Shown here piece after piece: positions 1 to 7,933 of a stretch of DNA of 16,213 nt. A model generated the notes under the pieces. The model was not told the origin of the DNA and made no database searches. It worked only from the letters and a program-made list of their open reading frames with translations. Source of the DNA: JABMRP01 sp964444795 (GTDB taxonomy: Bacteria; Planctomycetota; Planctomycetia; Pirellulales; Thermoguttaceae). Position numbers and translations under genes: made by a program. Each line of letters starts with the position of its first letter. Position 1 is the stretch's first letter. The stretch is taken from contig CAYUIQ010000206.1 of assembly GCA_964444795.1 (NCBI GenBank), positions 1 to 16,213 of the forward strand, in the 5' to 3' direction.

Positions 1-9
1 GTTGTCGTC

Positions 10-792
10 TTAGAAACCCCGCAGAAACGCCGTCGCGTGATCGAGATCGGCTTCGATCCGCTCCCCTTCGCGGGCGACCAGCGTAACATGGCCCCGATAG
101 TCGTGCTGGTGTAGTGCGCCGAGCAGGGCGGGATAATCGGCGTCGCCCTCGCCCAACCGCGTGAACCCCCAGCGGCCGTCGGCCCGGTCTCCGGTGGCGT
201 CGGTGGCGTGGACCGAGAGGATCGCGTTGCCCAGCCGGTCCACGGCTTCGGCGGGGGAGAAACCGTGACGGATCAAGTTGCCCGGATTGAGATCCGCGCC
301 GAGCGTTGCCTCGGGCAGTTCGTCGAGCAGGGTGCCAAGTTCGTCGCCACTTGAGGAGCCCGTCTCGGCCGCCAGCATGGCCCCGACCCGATGTCCGTGA
401 CGGCCCAAGTCGGTGAGCACCTCGATCAGCAGCCTCCGCGCCGGCGAGTCGGCATCCTGGGGAATGCGGCCGAGGGGAAGGACGACCACGTGGGCGCCCA
501 GCGAGTTGGCCGTCTGCATGATCCGCTTGGTCGCGTCGATTCGCCGGTCAAGTCCTTCGTGGTCGTAGTAAGTCCCCCGAGTTGGAAGCCAAATACTCGA
601 GACGCGCAGCCGGTAGTCGTCGAGCATTTTCCGCAGATGTCGCAGCCCGGTCTGGGTAACGCGTCCGGGACCGATTTCCCCACGCCCGTCAAGCTCCACG
701 GCCGGCACCCCCCATTGGAATGCTATCGGCAGCGACTTTTTCAGCCCAAATCCGATGGAAGGCAGGGACAGGCTGAGTTTTAGTTCCGGCAC
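10..792 (-). CDS. Sugar phosphate isomerase/epimerase-like TIM-barrel protein
   Basis: This 260-residue protein fits the xylose-isomerase-like / AP-endonuclease-2 TIM-barrel superfamily, which isomerises or epimerises sugars using a divalent metal; the substrate cannot be told from sequence. It opens with a first strand (KLSLSLPSIGFG), then GVPAVELDGRGE. Candidate metal ligands are E143 (AAETG), D167 (GADLNPGN) and H195 (SVHATD). The fourth family ligand, a Glu after the last strand, is not obvious: the strand reads VTLVAREG, with Ala where Glu is common. I chose the GTG at 792 because AAGGAG lies 6 nt upstream (799-804) and the barrel begins right after it. The frame stays open to a GTG at 885, but that start has no ribosome-binding site and would add 31 residues without family resemblance. 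Stop is TAA. It diverges from the gene at 912. The superfamily call is firm; the exact start and reaction are not. Confidence 0.85.
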   Translation of the reverse strand: MPELKLSLSLPSIGFGLKKSLPIAFQWGVPAVELDGRGEIGPGRVTQTGLRHLRKMLDDYRLRVSSIWLPTRGTYYDHEGLDRRIDATKRIMQTANSLGAHVVVLPLGRIPQDADSPARRLLIEVLTDLGRHGHRVGAMLAAETGSSSGDELGTLLDELPEATLGADLNPGNLIRHGFSPAEAVDRLGNAILSVHATDATGDRADGRWGFTRLGEGDADYPALLGALHQHDYRGHVTLVAREGERIEADLDHATAFLRGF

Positions 793-798
793 AAGCAA

Positions 799-804
799 CT
801 CCTT
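799..804 (-). promoter_or_regulatory. Ribosome binding site deciding the start of the TIM-barrel gene
   Basis: AAGGAG on the minus strand lies six nucleotides before the GTG at 792. It is a good Shine-Dalgarno match. The alternative GTG at 885 has none, so this site favours the shorter protein. Confidence 0.6.
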
Positions 805-911
805 CGGGTCGTAGGGCTTCGGCTCATTGCGGTAGAGTGGGTAATTTGAGTGGTCGATACTCTCAGTGACGTACTGCGCGTGCACTTCAAGGTCGTCGTG
901 GATTTGGGCGG

Positions 912-3551
912 ATGATGAACATTCTAGTACCTCTACTGATTGTAGCGATCGGTCCAGAAGCGCCTATCGGGCAGCGCTACCCGGAAGCGATCCAGGCCTT
1001 TCATTGCTCCTTCAACGAGGCCAGCGACGAGAATTTCGACGACTGGCCCGACGGTTGGACGCGACGTCGTGGGCCCGGTTTTCCCCACTACGTGAAGATT
1101 GGCATCGCCGAGGAGATGTCGCCGGCCAACCAGCGCTGCTTGCGTATCGACCTGGACGGTGGGGGAGCGACCGCCTACAGCCCTCCGATCGCCGTGGCCT
1201 CGCTGTTCAGCTACGTGTTGGAGGCGTACGTTCGCACCGAGGGCTTGCAGCGCGACACGGCCTTTGTGTCGATCACTCTTCTGGACAAAGAGCGTCATTG
1301 GGTGGAGGCGTACGTTTCGGAGAAGATCCGGGACACGGGCGGTTGGACGAAGCTCCGCTTGGGGCCGATCGATCCGGCGAGCGAGGAAGTTCGCTTCGCG
1401 GTCATCGGTTTACACCTGGAGCCCGGCGAGCGGGCCGACTTGAGAGGCTCGGCGCTGTTTAGCGACGTGTGGTTGGGACGATTGCCCCGTATGGCCTTGG
1501 AGGCCGATAGCGTTCACAACGTTTTCACCAATCCGGCGGAGATCAAGGTTTTCTGCAAGGCATCGGGGTTTGTCGAGGAGGATCCCCCGGTGACGTTCAT
1601 CCTGGAAGACGTTCACGGACGGCAACTCGCCCAAGTCGAACGGCGTCTCGTTGGAGAAATTGTCGGTGGGCGGACGATGCTCTCCCTCGATCCCGACGAA
1701 CCGACCGGTCTGGTCGGGTCGGTCAGTTGGAAACCGCCGATTTCGCAGTGCGGTTTTTATCGGGTTCGAGCGGAAATGCAGGGCAGCCAAGACGTGACGC
1801 ACCGTCGGGAAGTCACGCTGGCGGTGATCCGCACCGCGCACAGTCCGGCCGGAAACGAGTTCGGCTGGAGCCTGCCGCGGGGCGACAAGCCGCTGGCCTA
1901 TCGCGTGCTGAACCAGTTGATCGGCCAGATGGGAGTCAGCCGGATCAAGTACCCTCTTTGGTACGACGAGGAGAAGAGCGAATTGGAGGTGGAGCGTTTG
2001 ATGGACTTCATCGAACGGCTCACCACCCAGGGAATCGAACTGGTGGGGCTGCTCAACTCGCCGCCGCGGGAGGTGGCCCGTTACTTGGGCGATCCCGATT
2101 CGCTCGACGCCTCTCAGATTTTCGGCCCCGCGCCCGACCTTTGGTATCCCTCGCTGGAGCCCATGTTCTCCCGGTTGGTAACGCGAGTGCGCTGGTGGCA
2201 ACTGGGATTGGACGACGACACGAGCTTCGTCGACTATCCGAATCTCGCCAAGAAGATCGCCCTGGTCAAAGCCGAACTCGATCGGATCGGGCAAGACGTT
2301 ACGGTGGGGATCGGATGGGACTGGATGGCCGAGCTGCCCAAGGGAGGTGAGAATTCCCCCTGGCGGTTCCTGACGCTTTCGGTCGACCCGCCGCTGACCG
2401 ACCGGGAGTTGGCCGGTCATCTCCAGGCCATCGGCACCACGGGCCACACCGGCGGCGACACTGCCGAGCGATGGGTCGTGCTGAAGCCCCTTTCGCGGCG
2501 GGACTACGGGACCGACGTTCGGGCCACCGATCTGGTTTCCCGAATGATGGCCGCCAAGATGCACGGAGCCGACGCCGTCTTTATTCCCGACCCGTTCGAT
2601 CCCGACAGCGGGCTCTTCCAACCGGACGGCACGCCCGGCGAACTCCTTCTTCCCTGGCGAACGGCGGCGCTGTGTCTTTCCGGGGCCGACTATATCGGGT
2701 CGATCCAAATGCCCGAGGGAAGTGAAAACCGCATTTTCGCCCGGGCCGACGGCGTGGTGATGGTCGTCTGGAACAACCGGCCGGTCAAGGAAGTGCTTTA
2801 CCTGGGCGCGGAAGTCAAGCAGATGACGCTCTGGGGGAGCGACATGTCGAGGCCCGACCGCGACCATCGGCAGGTCTTGCAGGTCGGGCCACTGCCGACC
2901 TTCGTTACCGGAGTCAGCTTGCCGGTAACGCGATGGCGCATGGACTGCTCGCTGGCCGCGGAGAAAATGCCCAGCGTGTTCGGTATGCGACATGCCAATG
3001 CCCTACGCCTGCGAAACCACTTCGACCGGGGCGTCGGCGGGTCGGCCCGGCTGATCGTGCCGGACGCCTGGAATCTGAAACCGGAAGCGTTTCAATTCAA
3101 GCTGGCCATGGGCGAAGACGTCGAGTCGCCGATGGAGATCGTGCTCCCCTTCGACGCCAGCAGCGGTCGCCAAAAAGTACGCATCGATTTCGAAATGGAG
3201 GCCGAGCGACCGTACCGGTTTAGCGCCTACCGGCATTTAGACGTCGGGCTCGGCCAGGTCTCCATCGAATTCCACACCCGGCTCAACGAAGCGGGAGAAC
3301 TCGAAGTCGAACAGCGGTTCCAAAACCACGCCGATGATCGCGTTTCTTTCCGATGTCAACTCTTTGCCCCCGGACGCCAACGCCAGAGGACCCAGATTGT
3401 GGGCCTCGGACGCATGCAGGACGCGCGCATCTATCGGCTTCCCAACGGCAAAGAACTGATCGGCAAGACGATCCTCGTGCGGGCCGAGGAGATCAACGTC
3501 CTCCGGCCTCGCGTCCTCAACTACCGGTTCGTGGCCAAGGAAGAAGAATAG
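912..3551 (+). CDS. Large multidomain glycosidase-like protein, probably exported
   Basis: This 879-residue protein has no name I recognise. Apparent layout: a short hydrophobic start (residues 4-14, ILVPLLIVAIG) that may be a weak signal peptide but lacks a positive n-region; a beta-sandwich resembling a carbohydrate-binding module (about 30-195, with FDDWPDGW and the strand pattern SYVLEAYVRTEG); an Ig-like segment (about 200-305); a probable TIM barrel (about 310-640, with RIKYPLWYD, IELVGLLNSPP, WWQLGLDDD and VGIGWDW); and a beta-rich tail (about 640-879). The barrel resembles clan-A glycoside hydrolases in outline, but I see no clear Asn-Glu acid/base pair, WWQLGLDDD standing where it might be expected, so catalysis is unproven. 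The start is ATG 912 (ATG 915 is also possible); an in-frame stop at 867-869 with no start codon between rules out a longer form. It ends 2 nt before the nif3-family gene and is probably cotranscribed with it. Confidence 0.75.
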   Translation: MMNILVPLLIVAIGPEAPIGQRYPEAIQAFHCSFNEASDENFDDWPDGWTRRRGPGFPHYVKIGIAEEMSPANQRCLRIDLDGGGATAYSPPIAVASLFSYVLEAYVRTEGLQRDTAFVSITLLDKERHWVEAYVSEKIRDTGGWTKLRLGPIDPASEEVRFAVIGLHLEPGERADLRGSALFSDVWLGRLPRMALEADSVHNVFTNPAEIKVFCKASGFVEEDPPVTFILEDVHGRQLAQVERRLVGEIVGGRTMLSLDPDEPTGLVGSVSWKPPISQCGFYRVRAEMQGSQDVTHRREVTLAVIRTAHSPAGNEFGWSLPRGDKPLAYRVLNQLIGQMGVSRIKYPLWYDEEKSELEVERLMDFIERLTTQGIELVGLLNSPPREVARYLGDPDSLDASQIFGPAPDLWYPSLEPMFSRLVTRVRWWQLGLDDDTSFVDYPNLAKKIALVKAELDRIGQDVTVGIGWDWMAELPKGGENSPWRFLTLSVDPPLTDRELAGHLQAIGTTGHTGGDTAERWVVLKPLSRRDYGTDVRATDLVSRMMAAKMHGADAVFIPDPFDPDSGLFQPDGTPGELLLPWRTAALCLSGADYIGSIQMPEGSENRIFARADGVVMVVWNNRPVKEVLYLGAEVKQMTLWGSDMSRPDRDHRQVLQVGPLPTFVTGVSLPVTRWRMDCSLAAEKMPSVFGMRHANALRLRNHFDRGVGGSARLIVPDAWNLKPEAFQFKLAMGEDVESPMEIVLPFDASSGRQKVRIDFEMEAERPYRFSAYRHLDVGLGQVSIEFHTRLNEAGELEVEQRFQNHADDRVSFRCQLFAPGRQRQRTQIVGLGRMQDARIYRLPNGKELIGKTILVRAEEINVLRPRVLNYRFVAKEEE

Positions 3552-3553
3552 CC

Positions 3554-4336
3554 ATGCAACGCGTGGAAACGATCGAAGCCTTCTTGAAGACCTTCGCGCC
3601 TTTGGAGCTGGCCGAGGAGTGGGACAACGTCGGGCTGCTGGTCGGCGACCGGGGCCGGGACGTTTCCCGGGCGATGACCTGCCTGACAATCACCCCCGAG
3701 AGCGTGGCCGAGGCGATCGAGCAACGCGCCGATCTGATCGTCACCCATCACCCGTTGCCCTTCTTGCCCCTAAAGCAACTGACCACCGACACGACGGTCG
3801 GCCGGATGCTCTTGGACCTGATCGCCGCGCGGATCGCCGTCTATAGCCCGCATACGGCCTTCGACTCGGCCCGGGCGGGAATCAACCAGCGGCTGGCCGA
3901 GGGGCTGCGACTCGAGGGCATCGCGCCGCTGGTTATCGGCGACGACGATCTGGGCGCGGGACGCTGGGGATCGCTGCTGGAGCCGCTGGAGCTGGACCAA
4001 CTTGCCGCTCGAACGAAGCAGTTTCTCCGCATCGAGCATCTTCACGCCGTTGGCGATCCCGAGCGGCCGGTGCGCACGGTGGCGGTGGCCTGCGGCAGTG
4101 CCGGGAGCTTCCTGGAAGACGCGCTGGGCGCCGGTTGCGATTGCCTGCTGACCGGCGAAACGCAATTCCACACCTGTCTGGAAGCCAAGGCCCGCGGTAT
4201 CGCCCTTCTCCTGCCCGGTCATTTTGCCAGCGAGCGCTTTGCCGTGGAATGTTTGGCCGACGTATTGTCCGAGCAATTCGCCGACCTGACCGTCTGGGCC
4301 AGCCAAGCGGAGCGCGATCCGGTGCGGTGGGTTTGA
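3554..4336 (+). CDS. Nif3-like dinuclear metal center protein (YbgI/NIF3 family)
   Basis: This 260-residue protein belongs to the conserved Nif3/YbgI family, which forms toroidal hexamers with a two-metal site; GTP cyclohydrolase I type 2 is a common but doubtful annotation. The whole metal set is visible: H65 and H66 in VTHHPLPF, D104 in HTAFDSA, and H223 and E227 in PGHFASE, matching the H-H-D-H-E set described for E. coli YbgI. The N-terminal signature EEWDNVGLLVG (21-31) and GETQFH (201-206) are also typical. Length is standard for the short form without the inserted domain. The start is ATG 3554, two nucleotides after the preceding stop, with a purine-rich AAGGAAGAAG just upstream inside the previous gene, so translation is probably coupled. 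The biochemical role of the family is unsettled; the family call is secure. Confidence 0.93.
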   Translation: MQRVETIEAFLKTFAPLELAEEWDNVGLLVGDRGRDVSRAMTCLTITPESVAEAIEQRADLIVTHHPLPFLPLKQLTTDTTVGRMLLDLIAARIAVYSPHTAFDSARAGINQRLAEGLRLEGIAPLVIGDDDLGAGRWGSLLEPLELDQLAARTKQFLRIEHLHAVGDPERPVRTVAVACGSAGSFLEDALGAGCDCLLTGETQFHTCLEAKARGIALLLPGHFASERFAVECLADVLSEQFADLTVWASQAERDPVRWV

Positions 4337-4353
4337 GGCGGGCTTCTTCCGCC
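4337..4353 (+). terminator. Small hairpin after the nif3-family gene
   Basis: GGCGG (4337-4341) and CCGCC (4349-4353) form a five-pair GC stem with a 7-nt loop starting directly after the stop codon. No T-run follows, so intrinsic termination is weakly supported. It lies just before the -35 box of the next unit and may help insulate the two. Confidence 0.25.
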
Positions 4354-4357
4354 AATC

Positions 4358-4386
4358 TTGACATCCGTTACCAGGTGAGGTAACAT
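4358..4386 (+). promoter_or_regulatory. Sigma70-type promoter of the HTH mini-operon
   Basis: A perfect TTGACA (4358-4363) is followed after 17 nt by TAACAT (4381-4386), four of six matches to TATAAT. Predicted transcription start is around 4393. It is the best two-box promoter in the window and faces the small ORF and HTH gene. Confidence 0.65.
4367..4384. promoter_or_regulatory. Palindromic operator-like site inside the promoter spacer
   Basis: GTTACC (4367-4372) and GGTAAC (4379-4384) form a perfect 6-bp inverted repeat around AGGTGA. The 18-bp site fills the space between -35 and -10 and overlaps the first four bases of the -10 box. A dimeric HTH protein bound here would block RNA polymerase. 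The nearest candidate is the HTH protein encoded 95 bp downstream, implying autorepression; that link is inference. Confidence 0.5.
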
Positions 4387-4413
4387 TTACGATGACTAAG
4401 ATACGGCGTGGCC

Positions 4414-4482
4414 ATGAGCGGAAAGGCAACAAGAAGGATTCTGGAGCTGATCGACGAACTCCAGGAGGAGGGCCGGCTATGA
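4414..4482 (+). CDS. Possible 22-residue leader peptide overlapping the HTH gene
   Basis: ATG 4414 opens a short frame reading MSGKATRRILELIDELQEEG and ending RL-stop. The stop TGA (4480-4482) overlaps the HTH gene's ATG (4479-4481) as ATGA, the usual arrangement for translational coupling. The peptide has a basic start and then a strongly amphipathic helix-like stretch. There is no clear ribosome-binding site before it, and the predicted transcription start is only about 20 nt upstream. It could be a coupling leader, a true small partner protein, the relic of a longer upstream gene, or chance. Confidence 0.35.
   Translation: MSGKATRRILELIDELQEEGRL
4463..4468 (+). promoter_or_regulatory. Ribosome binding site of the HTH gene
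   Basis: AGGAGG, within a longer GAGGAGGG purine run, lies about 10 nt before ATG 4479. It supports this start over the in-frame ATG at 4392, whose extra 29 residues are low-complexity basic and unlike the family. Confidence 0.7.
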
Positions 4483-4934
4483 AGATCAGGAAAGTCATAC
4501 CCAACAATCGAAGGAAGGCTTTCGAGGTGGCCACGCATGGCAAGCGGTATCTCTTCCCGTACGCCAGACTTGAGGTGCGGCCATCAAAAGAAAACCCCGT
4601 CATGGAAGTATCGGTCGACAAGGAACTCGGCGGCGAGGCGTTCACCTACGTGTTGGAATCGGGCGACGAGGAAACGATACACATCGACCACGTTTTGGAG
4701 TACAATCGAGATCCTCGCTACATGCGCGATCTGCTGCTGTACAAACTCACGTTGGCCGCGCAAGAACGGGTCCAGGGCAGCCCGTTGAGCAAACGCGAGT
4801 TGATACGCCGCCTGGGAACTTCTCCGGCCCAGTTCTACCGCCTGCTCGACCAGACGAACTACAAGAAATCGCTCGACCAGTTAATGGCCCTGCTAGCCGT
4901 TCTCGAGTGCGAGGTAGACTTGGTGGTGAAGTAG
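4479..4934 (+). CDS. XRE/antitoxin-like helix-turn-helix protein with beta-rich N-terminal domain
   Basis: This 151-residue protein has two parts. Residues 1-75 look beta-rich (MKIRKVIPNNRRKAFEV, RYLFPYARLEV, EAFTYVLESGDEETIHID). Residues about 103-150 form an XRE-type helix-turn-helix (SKRELIRRLGTSPAQFYRLL, then DQTNYKKSLDQL and a final hydrophobic strand CEVDLVVK). The HTH pattern is like that of antitoxin-class regulators and suggests DNA binding as a dimer. I do not recognise the N-terminal domain. The gene sits alone between two unrelated operons, behind its own promoter with an internal palindrome, so autoregulation is likely. No toxin-sized gene lies beside it; only a 22-codon ORF precedes it with an ATGA overlap. 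It ends 16 bp from the convergent korB. The HTH call is firm; an antitoxin role is speculative. Confidence 0.82.
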   Translation: MKIRKVIPNNRRKAFEVATHGKRYLFPYARLEVRPSKENPVMEVSVDKELGGEAFTYVLESGDEETIHIDHVLEYNRDPRYMRDLLLYKLTLAAQERVQGSPLSKRELIRRLGTSPAQFYRLLDQTNYKKSLDQLMALLAVLECEVDLVVK

Positions 4935-4950
4935 GCTAAACTTAGGCCCC

Positions 4951-5997
4951 TCACCCGACCTCCCACGTCTCGCCGGAGTGGAATAGTTCGTCCAGATTCC
5001 CCTCGCCTTGTGCGGCCTTGGCCTCTTCGACTTGCTCGTTGATCATCACGTCGTAGCGGGGGCGGGTGACGGCGCGAAAGACGCCGATGGGCTCGGGGAA
5101 ATCCGGCTGGCGCATTCGGCTGAGCATCAACGCCAGCGTCGGCCGGGTCGCCTGCTCGTCGTGGACCATCAGATCGGCCTCGGTGAAATTGTCTCCCAAG
5201 GAGACGACCTCCGGCTCCATGCCATTGAGGCGGATCCCCTTGTCCCGGTTGGCGCCGAAGACCAGCGGCTTGCCGTGTTCCAGGGCCAGGGTGTTGTCTT
5301 CCTTCGTCTCGCGGTCGGTCGCGTAGCTGAAGGCCCCGTCGTGAAAGACGACGCAATTCTGGTAGACCTCGATGAAGGCGGTGCCCCGGTGCGTGGCCGC
5401 CCGTTCCAGCACCATGTTGAGATGCTTGGCATTGACGTCGACGGTTCGGGCGACGAACGAGGCTTCGCAGCCGATGGCCACGGAGAGGATCTTCAGGGGG
5501 TTTTCGATCGATCCCATGGGCGAGCTTTTCGAGACCTTGCCCAATGGCGAGGTGGGCGAATACTGGCCCTTGGTCAGCCCGTAGACGCGGTTGTTGAAGA
5601 GGATGATGTTGATATCCAGGTTGCGGCGGATGGCGTGGATCAGGTGGTTGCCGCCGATACTCAGCGCGTCGCCGTCGCCGGTGATGACCCAAACGCTCAA
5701 TTCCGGCTTGTACGCCTTGATCCCGAGGGCCACGCTGGGCGCCCGGCCGTGGATCGAGTGGATGCCGTACGTGTTCATGTAATAGGGAAATCGGCTGGAG
5801 CAGCCGATCCCCGAGACGAAGACGATCTTCTCGCGGGGAATCTGGCGCGCCGCCATCACCTTCCGCATCTGGGCGAGGATTGAATAGTCGCCGCAGCCGG
5901 GGCACCAGCGGACGTCTTGTTCGCTGGCGTAATCTTTGGCCTTCGGCGCGACCTCTGGGGCCGGCGTGGCCGATGGAGCAGATTTATCGGAGATCAT
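4951..5997 (-). CDS. korB: 2-oxoacid:ferredoxin oxidoreductase, beta subunit
   Basis: This 348-residue subunit binds thiamine pyrophosphate and a [4Fe-4S] cluster. With KorA it oxidatively decarboxylates a 2-oxoacid, most likely 2-oxoglutarate, to the acyl-CoA and reduces ferredoxin. The TPP motif begins at GDGDALSIGGNH (107-118) and closes with NN (135-136). Cluster cysteines are visible as C32 and C35 (WCPGCG), C66 (GIGCSSR) and C215 (QNCVVFHDGAF), the pattern expected for two-subunit oxidoreductases. The proline/alanine-rich N-terminus (residues 7-20) looks like a flexible tail. It starts 7 nt after the korA stop, so the two form an operon; no clear ribosome-binding site is seen, suggesting coupling. 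Substrate choice between 2-oxoglutarate and other 2-oxoacids cannot be settled by eye. Confidence 0.93.
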   Translation of the reverse strand: MISDKSAPSATPAPEVAPKAKDYASEQDVRWCPGCGDYSILAQMRKVMAARQIPREKIVFVSGIGCSSRFPYYMNTYGIHSIHGRAPSVALGIKAYKPELSVWVITGDGDALSIGGNHLIHAIRRNLDINIILFNNRVYGLTKGQYSPTSPLGKVSKSSPMGSIENPLKILSVAIGCEASFVARTVDVNAKHLNMVLERAATHRGTAFIEVYQNCVVFHDGAFSYATDRETKEDNTLALEHGKPLVFGANRDKGIRLNGMEPEVVSLGDNFTEADLMVHDEQATRPTLALMLSRMRQPDFPEPIGVFRAVTRPRYDVMINEQVEEAKAAQGEGNLDELFHSGETWEVG

Positions 5998-6004
5998 GAC
6001 ACAG

Positions 6005-7882
6005 TCATTTCAGCAGGGATTGGATCTTGCGAACGACGTCGGAAACGATGAACGGACGACCGGCCACTTTGTTCAATCCCACGGCCTCGAACCGGAATTG
6101 GCCGAGCAAATAGCGGCGAAGTTGGCCCAGGTTCAGTTCGGGGATCAACACGCGATCGTATCGGCCGAGGATCTCTTCCAAATTGGCGGGCAGGGGGTTG
6201 AGGTAGCGGAGATGGGTAAAGGCGACTGCGGCACCGGTCCGCTGCACGCGCCCGACCGCAGTGGCCAGGGCTCCGTAGGTCCCCCCCCATCCGATCACCA
6301 GCAAGGGGCCTTCTTCCGGTCCGTCGACTTCCTGTAGCGGAATATCTTGGGCGATACCGGCGATTTTCTCGGCTCGCAACATGACCATCTCGTGGTGGTT
6401 GGCCGCGTCATGGCTGACGGCCCCGGTGACGGCGTCCTTTTCCAATCCTCCGATCCGGTGCATCAAACCGACGGTTCCGGGAATGGCCCACGGCCGGGAA
6501 AGCCGTGCGTCTCGGGTGTAGGCCTGGTACGGCTCCCCCCCCTCCTCTTGTCCGGGCGGATGCTCGACGTGGATCGGCGGCAGGTCGGCGACGTCGGGGA
6601 TGCGCCACGGTTCCGAGCCGTTGGCCACGTAAGCATCGCTGAGAATGATCACCGGCGTCATGTAGCGGGTGGCGATCCGCCAGGCTTCTTGGGCGACGTC
6701 GAAACAATCGCCCGGACTACGCACCGCCAGCACGGGCAGAGGACACTCTCCGTGACGGCCGAACAGGGCGATGTTCAGGTCGGACTGCTCGGTCTTGGTG
6801 GGCAGGCCGGTGCTGGGGCCGGCACGTTGTACATCCATGAGGATCACGGGCAACTCGGTCATGACGGCCAGTCCCAAGGCCTCGGCCTTGAGCGACAAAC
6901 CGGGGCCGCTGGTGCCGGTGGCCGCCATCGCTCCGGCAAAGGAGGCCCCAATGGCGGCGGTCATCGCGGCGATCTCGTCTTCGGCCTGGATCGTTCGCAC
7001 CCCGAAGTTCTTCCGCATGGCCAACTCGTGGAGGATGTCGCTGGCCGGCGTGATTGGGTAGGTGCAGTAGATCAGCGGACAGCCGCTGGTATGCGAGGCG
7101 GCCATCAGTCCCCAGGCCAAGGCCTGATTGCCGGTGACGTTTCGGTACGTACCCGGCGGAAGGGGGGCCGGGGCAACCGCGAACCGGGCGGCAAACGCCT
7201 CGGTCGTTTCGCCGTAATGGTAACCGGCCTTCAACGCTTGAAGATTGGCCTGGGCCACGGTCGGCCGCTGCCCGAATTTCTCCAGAATATACCGCTCGGT
7301 GGGCTCGGTCGACCGGTCGTAGAGCCAGTAGATCAAGCCCATGGCGTAGAAATTTCGGCACCGATCGGCCACTTTCGCCGTCAACCCCAAGCCGTCGACC
7401 GCAAGTCGCGTCAGCTTGGTCATCTCCACCTGGAACACCCGAACGCTGTCCAGCGTGCCATCTTCCAGCGGGTTGGTCTCGCACCGGGCCAGCTTCAACT
7501 CGCGCTGGTTGAAGCCGTCGCTGTTGACGACCACGATTCCCCCGTCGACCAGATCGACCAGGTTGGTCACCAGGGCGGCGGGGTTCATGGCCACCAGGGC
7601 GTCGACCCGATCCCCCGGCGTGAAGATCTTACGGGCGGCAAAATGGATCTGAAAACCGCTCACCCCGGCCCGCGTGCCTCGCGGAGCACGGATTTCGGCC
7701 GGATAGTCGGGGAGCGTGGCCACGTCGTTTCCCGCCAGGGCCGACGTGTTGGTCAGTTGGGTGCCGGCCAACTGCATCCCATCGCCCGAATCTCCGCAGA
7801 ATCGTACGGTTACCGATTCCAGATCGGTGGTTTTCTTCTCGACGCTAGTCTCTGGAATCCCGTTGATTACCTCTGGTTCCAT
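6005..7882 (-). CDS. korA: 2-oxoacid:ferredoxin oxidoreductase, fused gamma-alpha subunit
   Basis: This 625-residue subunit joins the gamma domain (about 22-200, beginning VTVRFCGDSGDGMQLAG) to the alpha domain (about 245-625). The alpha part carries the hallmark CTYPITPASDIL (273-284), the segment ATGTSGPGLSLKAE and QRAGPSTGLPTKTEQSD, all typical of KorA-type proteins. It partners KorB, encoded 7 nt downstream. I chose ATG 7882: the protein then begins MEPEVINGIPETS and reaches the gamma domain about 20 residues later. The frame stays open to 8071, but that extension is Arg/Pro-rich and would swallow the probable promoter at 7928-7933. No delta (ferredoxin-like) subunit gene is nearby, as expected for the two-subunit type. 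Start confidence is moderate because the Shine-Dalgarno match is weak. Confidence 0.92.
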   Translation of the reverse strand: MEPEVINGIPETSVEKKTTDLESVTVRFCGDSGDGMQLAGTQLTNTSALAGNDVATLPDYPAEIRAPRGTRAGVSGFQIHFAARKIFTPGDRVDALVAMNPAALVTNLVDLVDGGIVVVNSDGFNQRELKLARCETNPLEDGTLDSVRVFQVEMTKLTRLAVDGLGLTAKVADRCRNFYAMGLIYWLYDRSTEPTERYILEKFGQRPTVAQANLQALKAGYHYGETTEAFAARFAVAPAPLPPGTYRNVTGNQALAWGLMAASHTSGCPLIYCTYPITPASDILHELAMRKNFGVRTIQAEDEIAAMTAAIGASFAGAMAATGTSGPGLSLKAEALGLAVMTELPVILMDVQRAGPSTGLPTKTEQSDLNIALFGRHGECPLPVLAVRSPGDCFDVAQEAWRIATRYMTPVIILSDAYVANGSEPWRIPDVADLPPIHVEHPPGQEEGGEPYQAYTRDARLSRPWAIPGTVGLMHRIGGLEKDAVTGAVSHDAANHHEMVMLRAEKIAGIAQDIPLQEVDGPEEGPLLVIGWGGTYGALATAVGRVQRTGAAVAFTHLRYLNPLPANLEEILGRYDRVLIPELNLGQLRRYLLGQFRFEAVGLNKVAGRPFIVSDVVRKIQSLLK

Positions 7883-7927
7883 CGCTCTGGCTTCGCCCGT
7901 TCTGTGCAAGTCCAATGTGCCATGGTG

Positions 7928-7933
7928 ATTATA
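7928..7933 (-). promoter_or_regulatory. -10 box of a probable korAB promoter
   Basis: TATAAT on the minus strand lies 45 bp before the korA ATG, giving a predicted leader of about 39 nt. The expected -35 position is GC-rich with no TTGACA match. The inverted repeat TGCCA (7940-7944) / TGGCA (7968-7972) covers that region and could bind an activator or repressor; this is inference. Confidence 0.45.

Noticed and set aside
793..885. Longer start (GTG 885) for the TIM-barrel gene
   Set aside because: There is no ribosome-binding site there, while GTG 792 has AAGGAG at good spacing. I cannot exclude it.
1410..2993. 527-codon minus-strand frame opposite the glycosidase-like gene
   Set aside because: It is an antisense shadow with no ribosome-binding site and no domain pattern; the plus-strand protein has clear domain structure.
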